Of a stretch of 37,944 bases of DNA, positions 33,153 through 37,944 are shown in pieces (the stretch's first letter is position 1; each line of letters starts with the position of its first letter). The position numbers were made by a program, and so were the translations under genes. Origin of the DNA: CAZTVF01 sp964616985 (GTDB lineage: Bacteria; Planctomycetota; Phycisphaerae; SM23-33); assembly GCA_964616985.1 (NCBI GenBank), contig CAZTVF010000041.1, forward strand, positions 1-37,944. The letters are read 5' to 3'. Below the pieces are notes generated by a model. It was not told where the DNA came from, made no database searches, and saw only the letters and a list, made by a program, of their open reading frames with translations.

Positions 33153-33275
33153 TACTTGCTAACAGGCTTCCGGCGTTAGCCGGATTGCCCTTCATCTAGT
33201 CTTCCGCGCTGGAGCCCGTGCTTTCGCACTCGCTCTCTGAACCCTCATTATAGCGCAGAGGGCACTCGATAGGTC
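33153..33275 (-). promoter_or_regulatory. Promoter and candidate sensing leader of the PEP-CTERM gene
   Basis: TATAAT on the minus strand (33247-33252) is an exact -10; the -35 region (around 33270-33275) is weak. The transcript from about 33240 has a stem GAGC-GA-GTGC-GAAA-GCAC-GG-GCTC (33207-33230 region) capped by a GAAA tetraloop and a stem TCCGGC-TAAC-GCCGGA near 33170-33185. CTAAC in that loop could pair with GTTAG just after it or with GGTTAG of the terminator, giving an alternative fold. I matched it to no known riboswitch; c-di-GMP-I was considered and its core was not found. The gap 33276-33556 holds no gene I can support. Confidence 0.5.
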
Positions 33276-33556
33276 ATAGACATCGCTCGGGTGCCGCATG
33301 GCAGCTGCAAGGCTGGAGGAAACCGCAGACGCCGGCCCCCTGCGTTGTCGAGATACTGGCCCCAACCCAATAGCCACGGACAAGAATGGCGCACCCGACA
33401 ATCTTGCTGCCTGGGTATGACGAACGGGGGGGAATTCGCTCGTGGAAACGTCCAGGGACGGCAGAACCCTGCAAACTCTCGATATCCGTAATCATCGAAC
33501 CGCGATCTGAGAGATGGGGCTACAAGAACAGATATGTTCGGCACCCCTTGGCGCCG

Positions 33557-34396
33557 CTACCTCATGGCGAGGATCGAACGTGCGGCGAGAGGGTCGATGC
33601 CGCAGTCGGCCTTGCCGCCCATGAGGACGAGGTCGGCGAGGGCCTCGACGCAGATCGGGTCGTAGCCGGCGGGCGTGCAGCGGCGGAGTTCGCGCACGGC
33701 CTCGATGACGGGGATGGCGCGGCGGTGCGGGCGGTCGTGCGTCATGGCGTCGAAGGCGTCGGCGACGGCCAGGATGCGGGCCTCCAGCGGGATCGCCTCG
33801 CCTACCAGCCCGTCGGGATAGCCCGTGCCGTTCATCCGCTCGTGGTGGTGGCGGATGGCCGGCAGCATCTCCTGAAGGATCGCCAGGGGTTTGAGCACCT
33901 CGTGCCCGATCTCGCAATGCTGCTTGATGCAGCGGAAGCTGTCGACGCTGATCTTGGACGCCTGCGACAGCGCCGCCGACGGCACGGCGAGCAGGCCCAC
34001 GTCGTGCAGCTGGCCAGCGAGCTTGAGCTGGCTGGCCCGCTGGGGCGGAACGTCGAGCTTCAGCGCCACGGACTCGGCCAGCCGGCCGACGCGTTCGCTG
34101 TGGCCCTCGATGAAGCGGTCGCGACTTTCGACGAAGCGGACGATGCGGGTGAGCACGTCGGTGTAGTGGACTTCCGCCTCGACCGAGGCCTGTGCGACGG
34201 CGGCGGATTGGTCTCTAAGGCGGCTCACCGCGCGGTGCACCTGGAAGATCAGGGCACCGGCGATGAGCATGACGACGCCGGCCATCGCGGCGCTGGCCGC
34301 GACCCAGCCCACGAACGCCATCGCCCCGGCCACGATGGCCATTGCGACGACGCAGACGAAGACGGGGCGAACCACATGGCAGGCATCGGCAATCAT
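33557..34396 (-). CDS. HD-GYP domain protein
   Basis: A 279-residue membrane protein with two N-terminal helices (about 12-34 and 37-55), then a coiled linker and an HD-GYP domain from about residue 75. Motifs: GHSERVGRLA (98-107), LAGQLHDVG (126-134, HD at 131-132), HCEIGHEVL, and HHHERMNGTGYPDG (183-196, GYP at 192-194). The family hydrolyses cyclic di-GMP. The usual HDxGK lysine is Leu here (HDVGLL), which may lower or alter activity. Start: ATG 34396 with AGGA, or GTG 34414 with GGAG; a TTG at 34504 lies within a repeat and is unlikely. Confidence 0.83.
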   Translation of the reverse strand: MIADACHVVRPVFVCVVAMAIVAGAMAFVGWVAASAAMAGVVMLIAGALIFQVHRAVSRLRDQSAAVAQASVEAEVHYTDVLTRIVRFVESRDRFIEGHSERVGRLAESVALKLDVPPQRASQLKLAGQLHDVGLLAVPSAALSQASKISVDSFRCIKQHCEIGHEVLKPLAILQEMLPAIRHHHERMNGTGYPDGLVGEAIPLEARILAVADAFDAMTHDRPHRRAIPVIEAVRELRRCTPAGYDPICVEALADLVLMGGKADCGIDPLAARSILAMR

Positions 34397-34490
34397 TTGA
34401 ATCCTGGGGCGCACGAAACTCTCCGTTGGGCTGATAAGTCTCAAATCGGCTCGAAAGGACTTTAAGATACGTTTGGGGGAAAGAGAAACG

Positions 34491-34543
34491 GAAGAAGAAG
34501 GCAATAGGCAATTGCCTTCTTCTTCCGCCTATTGCCTTCTTCT
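34491..34543. repeat. Inverted repeat with alternative partners after argS
   Basis: GAAGAAGAAGGCAAT (34491-34505) is the exact complement of 34511-34525. Part of it (34493-34508) also pairs exactly with 34528-34543, so two hairpins compete. The second begins at the argS stop. On the minus strand CGTTTCTCTTT follows, so it can end the argS transcript. The GCCTATTGCC motif recurs at 37384-37433. Confidence 0.65.
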
Positions 34544-36276
34544 CACATCCGCTCGAGCGTCTCTATCCCCAGCAGGTTCAAGCCTTTCTGGATCGTGCGG
34601 GCGGTGAGGCGGCATAGGTTCAGACGGCTGGAGCGGGTGGGCTCGGCCGACTGCAGCACGGGGCAACTCTCGTAGAAGCTCATGTAGGCCCCGGCGACTT
34701 CATAAAGGTAGGCGCACAGCAGGTTCGGCAGGCACTCGGCCGCCACCACGTCCAGCGTCTCAGTGAACTGGAGCAGCTTGACGGCCAGGGCACGCTCGGC
34801 CGGCTCGGTGAGCTGTATGCCGGCGACCAGCGATGCCTCGCCCGTTTCGCCCTTGCGGAAGATGCTCTGCACGCGTGCGTACGCGTACTGCATGTAGGGG
34901 GCGGTGTTGCCCTCCATCGAGAGCATCTTGTCCCACGAGAAGACGTAGTCGCTCGTGCGGTTCTGGGCCAGGTCGGCGTACTTCACGCCCCCCACCCCCA
35001 CGGCCTGGGCGATCTGCCGCCGTTCGTCCTCGGGAATCTCGGGGCTCTTGGCCGTCACCAGCGCATAGGCCCGCTCGACGGCCTCGTTGAGCAGTTCGAC
35101 GAGCTTGACCGTGCCGCCGCTGCGGGTCTTGAACGGCTTGCCGTCATCGCCCATCATCGTGCCGAAGGCGATGTGCTCCAGCGAGACGGCCTCGGGCACG
35201 AAGCCGGCCTTGCGGGCGACGGCGAACATCTGGCGGAAGTGCAGCGACTGCCGCGCGTCGACGACATACAGGACTCGCTGGGCGTGCAGCGTGCCCACGC
35301 GGTAGCGCACGGCGGCCAGGTCGGTGGTGGCGTAGAGGAAGCCCTCGTCGGACTTCTGCACGATCAGCGGCAGCGGCGTGCCATCCTTACCGACGAACTC
35401 AGGCAGGAACACGCACTGCGCGCCCTGGGATTCGGTCAGCAGGCCCAGCTTCTGCAGGTCGGCCACCACGGCGGCAAGATCGTCATTGTACGCGCTCTCG
35501 CCGCGGACGTCGTCGCGCGTGAGCAGCACGCCCAGTCGCCGGTAAATGTCCTCGCAGTGATGCAGCGAAGCGTCCAGGAACATCCGCCAGTTCTGCAGGC
35601 AGTGCGCGTCGCCGCCCTGAAGGCGCACGACGTACTGCCGCGCCTCGGCGGCGAAGGCGGCATCGGCGTCGAACAGCTGCTTCGCCTGGCGGTAGAAGTT
35701 CTCCAGGTCGGCCAGTTCCGTCGAGACATTGTGGCCGGCGGCGGCTTCGCGATCCATGAACGCCAGCAGCATGCCGAACTGCGTGCCCCAGTCGCCGACA
35801 TGGTTCTGGCGGATGACGTCGTGGCCGAGGAAGCTCAGGATGCGGGCGAGTGCGTCGCCGATGATGGTGCTGCGGAGGTGCCCGACGTGCATCTCCTTGG
35901 CCAGGTTCGGGGCGGAGTAATCGACGACGACCCGCTGGGGAGCGGCCGGCGTGGAGGCGCCCAGGCGGCCGTCGGCAACGGCGGCGGCCAGTTGGCCCTG
36001 GATGAACTCGCGGCGCAGGTGAATGTTGATGAAGCCGGGCCCGGCGACCTCGAGCTTCTCGACGAGGTCGTCGATCTTGGCGGCGGCGACGACCTTGGCC
36101 GCCAGCTCGCGCGGGTTGGCCTTGATCTTCTTGGCCGCGGCCATCACGCCGTTGGCCTGGTAGTCGCCGAACTGGGCCTTGGCGGCCGGGGCGATCAGGG
36201 CGGGGGAATCGGACGGGGCGCCGGCAGCGGCGAGGGCCTGCTGAAGGCGGTTCTCAAGTTCTCGACGGAGGTTCAT
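34543..36276 (-). CDS. argS: Arginine-tRNA ligase
   Basis: A 577-residue class Ia/Ib synthetase that joins arginine to tRNA-Arg. The N-terminal additional domain (1-88) includes AQFGDYQANGVMAAAKK and VAGPGFINIHL. The HIGH box is HVGH (130-133) within YSAPNLAKEMHVGHLRSTI. The KMSKS region is the degenerate FKTRSGGTVKL (about residue 395), as usual for this enzyme. The C-terminal helical DALR domain ends LGIETLERM. Length is standard. Its start overlaps the preceding small gene by 23 nt. Confidence 0.96.
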   Translation of the reverse strand: MNLRRELENRLQQALAAAGAPSDSPALIAPAAKAQFGDYQANGVMAAAKKIKANPRELAAKVVAAAKIDDLVEKLEVAGPGFINIHLRREFIQGQLAAAVADGRLGASTPAAPQRVVVDYSAPNLAKEMHVGHLRSTIIGDALARILSFLGHDVIRQNHVGDWGTQFGMLLAFMDREAAAGHNVSTELADLENFYRQAKQLFDADAAFAAEARQYVVRLQGGDAHCLQNWRMFLDASLHHCEDIYRRLGVLLTRDDVRGESAYNDDLAAVVADLQKLGLLTESQGAQCVFLPEFVGKDGTPLPLIVQKSDEGFLYATTDLAAVRYRVGTLHAQRVLYVVDARQSLHFRQMFAVARKAGFVPEAVSLEHIAFGTMMGDDGKPFKTRSGGTVKLVELLNEAVERAYALVTAKSPEIPEDERRQIAQAVGVGGVKYADLAQNRTSDYVFSWDKMLSMEGNTAPYMQYAYARVQSIFRKGETGEASLVAGIQLTEPAERALAVKLLQFTETLDVVAAECLPNLLCAYLYEVAGAYMSFYESCPVLQSAEPTRSSRLNLCRLTARTIQKGLNLLGIETLERM

Positions 36277-36676
36277 TGTCTTTGCCTGTCTTCTTCGATC
36301 TCGGTTTGGCGTTGGCCGGCTTGGCGGCCTTGGCGGGCGTGCCGCTGGCCGATGGCGCGGACGGCGGCGGAACAGCGGCCGCCGCGGCGGCGGGCCTGGG
36401 CTTGTAGTTGAGGTTGATGCGCCCGTCCTTGCTCACCTCGACAGTGGCGGGGAAGTCGCCCAGGTCGAGGTTCTTCACCAGCATCTGCGCGACGCGGTTG
36501 ACGGGGATGGCCGTGGCCTTGGCGAGCTTGCTGACGCCGATGAACTGGAAGTCGGCCGGCCTGCCGTTGGGCGGGCATAGAAACCACCCATCGCCGATCA
36601 GCGGCGTGGGCTTGGGGAATGTCTTGCGGATGGCGACGATGAAACCGTTCTTGATCGATTTTTCGAGTTCGGTCAT
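36254..36676 (-). CDS. Stand-alone ArgRS N-terminal-domain-like protein
   Basis: A 140-residue protein. Residues 41-93 (ADFQFIGVSKLAK ... VKNLDLGDFPATVEVSKDGRINLNYKP) align by eye with residues 37-88 of the adjacent ArgS (GDYQANGVMAAAKK ... KLEVAGPGFINIHLRR), that is the Add1 domain that binds the tRNA D-loop. Matches include DFQ/DYQ, GV, AK, VEV/LEV and IN. The remaining ~45 residues are a low-complexity Ala/Pro/Lys tail. It sits between rsfS (5 nt gap) and argS (23-nt overlap). No catalytic domain is present, so it may assist ArgS or act on tRNA on its own. The open frame runs on upstream to 36883, but the ATG at 36674-36676 is the start after the rsfS stop. Confidence 0.7.
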   Translation of the reverse strand: MTELEKSIKNGFIVAIRKTFPKPTPLIGDGWFLCPPNGRPADFQFIGVSKLAKATAIPVNRVAQMLVKNLDLGDFPATVEVSKDGRINLNYKPRPAAAAAAVPPPSAPSASGTPAKAAKPANAKPRSKKTGKDNEPPSRT

Positions 36677-36681
36677 GGAAG

Positions 36682-37116
36682 CTATTCCGTGGGCTGTTCG
36701 GGGGGCAGTTCCGCGGGCAGTTTGGGCGTTCGTGTCGATCGCTGCCACCGCACGCGCGGGGCCTCGCCCCAGATGAGCTCCAGATCGTAATATCGCCGCC
36801 GCGTCTCGTCGAAGACGTGCACCACGACGTCGACGAAGTCGAGGCAGATCCACTGTCCGCCATCGAGGCCGGCCGCGTGCCACACGCGCTGGTTTTCGGC
36901 CGCGGCGTGGGCCATGATGTCCTCGGCGACGGCGCGCATCTGGCGCCCGCTGGAACCGGTGCAGATGACGAAGTAATCGGTGACGGGGCTCACGCCGCGC
37001 AGGTCCAGCACGATGATGTCGCGGGCGTTATCGTTCTCGGCCAGTCGAGCGGCCTCGATGGCCAGCTTGCGGGCCGGGTCGGACTTTATGGAACGTGTTT
37101 TCGTGATCTTTGCCAT
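36682..37116 (-). CDS. rsfS: Ribosomal silencing factor RsfS
   Basis: A 144-residue protein. The RsfS (Iojap) domain from about residue 17 carries the conserved IIVLDLRGVSPVTDYFVICTGSS and the following GQWICLDFVDVVVHVFDE, with the YYDLELIWGEAP motif at its end. It binds ribosomal protein uL14 and blocks subunit joining in starvation. A ~25-residue C-terminal extension is basic, then Pro/Glu-rich. The start is the ATG at 37114-37116. It is first in the rsfS - ArgRS-N-like - argS operon, linking ribosome silencing with tRNA charging. Confidence 0.93.
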   Translation of the reverse strand: MAKITKTRSIKSDPARKLAIEAARLAENDNARDIIVLDLRGVSPVTDYFVICTGSSGRQMRAVAEDIMAHAAAENQRVWHAAGLDGGQWICLDFVDVVVHVFDETRRRYYDLELIWGEAPRVRWQRSTRTPKLPAELPPEQPTE

Positions 37117-37147
37117 AGCTCTCGCTGATTCTTCTAGCCGGGCGCAG

Positions 37148-37213
37148 GGGTGGCGGCCTTCCAAGGCCGCCGCCTTTGCCTGTTGAGGCGGCGGCCTGGG
37201 AAAGCCGCCACCC
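37148..37213. repeat. Near-perfect 29-bp inverted repeat
   Basis: 37148-37176 and 37185-37213 are complementary at all but about three positions, around an 8-nt loop (TGCCTGTT). It lies about 30 nt upstream of rsfS, and the core GGCGGCGGC is shared with the repeat at 27078. Confidence 0.7.
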
Positions 37214-37317
37214 GGTTCGGTTCTCGATCAAGCCAAGTCTACCAGTTTGCCGCTTCGGGGGTAAGAGGAAACGCAAGAATACATGACTCGCAGGCATCGG
37301 CACCAAGAAGCAGCGAA

Positions 37318-37337
37318 CCTGCCTGCCGGCAGGCAGG
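37318..37337. repeat. Perfect 20-nt palindrome
   Basis: CCTGCCTGCC followed directly by GGCAGGCAGG, without a centre gap. It is in the 385-nt gap (37117-37501) upstream of rsfS, which otherwise has only repeats and the terminator at 37441. Confidence 0.6.
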
Positions 37338-37383
37338 CCGCAGATTATCGAATTCTGTCACCCGCTTCCTGACGCGAAGCTCT

Positions 37384-37433
37384 TCGCCTATTGCCTATTG
37401 CCAGTTGCCTATGCGCCTTCCTCGCCTATTGCC
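37384..37433. repeat. Direct repeats of TCGCCTATTGCC
   Basis: Exact 12-nt copies at 37384-37395 and 37422-37433, with degenerate CCTATTGCC units between. The same core occurs next to argS at 34491-34543 in both orientations. Confidence 0.6.
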
Positions 37434-37440
37434 TTCCTAA

Positions 37441-37479
37441 TGAAACAGGCCACCGGGAAGGTCGTTCCCGGTGGCCTGT
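37441..37479 (-). terminator. Terminator of the pyrophosphatase gene
   Basis: ACAGGCCACCGGGAA (37445-37459) is the exact complement of 37465-37479, a 15-bp stem with a 5-nt loop, 22 nt past the stop. The minus-strand tail TTTCATT is only moderately U-rich. Confidence 0.65.
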
Positions 37480-37501
37480 GGGTGCTGGATGAAGCCGGCG
37501 T

Positions 37502-37944
<443 letters not shown>

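Noticed and set aside
33110..33240. c-di-GMP-I (GEMM) riboswitch before the PEP-CTERM gene
   Set aside because: A GAAA-capped stem is present, but the conserved GGACGCAAAGCC segment and receptor helix are absent.

Overview
The window looks like chromosomal DNA of a high-GC planctomycete, most likely a member of or near the Phycisphaerae. The reasons are two PEP-CTERM proteins (at 474 and 31747), HEAT-repeat, TPR and other secreted proteins of planctomycete style, a membrane pyrophosphatase, and oxidoreductases of the Gfo/Idh/MocA and FAD-dependent groups. This placement is inference; there is no rRNA gene. I see no phage, integrase, transposase, CRISPR array or plasmid gene. Coding density is high, and the intergenic gaps are rich in inverted repeats.

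Layout. 0-3.1 kb: a PEP-CTERM gene behind a near-perfect sigma70 promoter and a long leader, a lower-GC lipoprotein gene lying between two copies of a 20-bp-arm hairpin repeat, and a UPF0104-type membrane protein. 3.2-5.3 kb: an operon of a Ser/Thr kinase, a PPP-like metallophosphoesterase and a YhbY RNA-binding protein. 5.7-9.6 kb: a TPR protein and trpC, two CPBP-type membrane proteins, and between the latter an apparent unannotated ~200-nt structured RNA on the minus strand. 9.8-11.7 kb: tRNA-Ala(GGC), an FAD oxidoreductase and a small GIY-YIG-like protein. 11.7-14.4 kb: an operon of tyrosine-phosphatase-like protein, response regulator and histidine kinase. 14.7-15.4 kb: an SDR enzyme. 15.5-22.7 kb: a tightly coupled four-gene ABC-2 export operon (911-aa membrane protein, ATPase, double permease, HEAT-repeat protein). 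22.8-25.1 kb: three exported proteins, including a CsgG-like lipoprotein. 25.2-29.1 kb: Gfo/Idh/MocA, GrpB, URO-D family and a PH-like membrane protein. 29.2-31.5 kb: a copper-type P-ATPase. 31.7-33.3 kb: a second PEP-CTERM gene with a leader that carries a strong terminator hairpin just before the start codon. 33.6-37.9 kb: an HD-GYP protein; the rsfS - ArgRS-N-like - argS operon; and the C-terminal end of a membrane pyrophosphatase.

The most unusual items are: (1) the minus-strand structured RNA at about 8614-8816, with its own promoter, GNRA-capped helices, a three-way junction and a terminal U-tract; (2) the transcription-attenuator-like leader of the PEP-CTERM gene at 33103-33240; (3) a stand-alone protein resembling the N-terminal tRNA-binding domain of ArgRS, encoded directly upstream of and overlapping argS; (4) a kinase/phosphatase pair coupled to a ribosome-assembly factor, in which the kinase is a non-RD type and the phosphatase lacks the middle PPP motif. 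Functions that depend on homology were assigned by eye from motifs; no database search was run.
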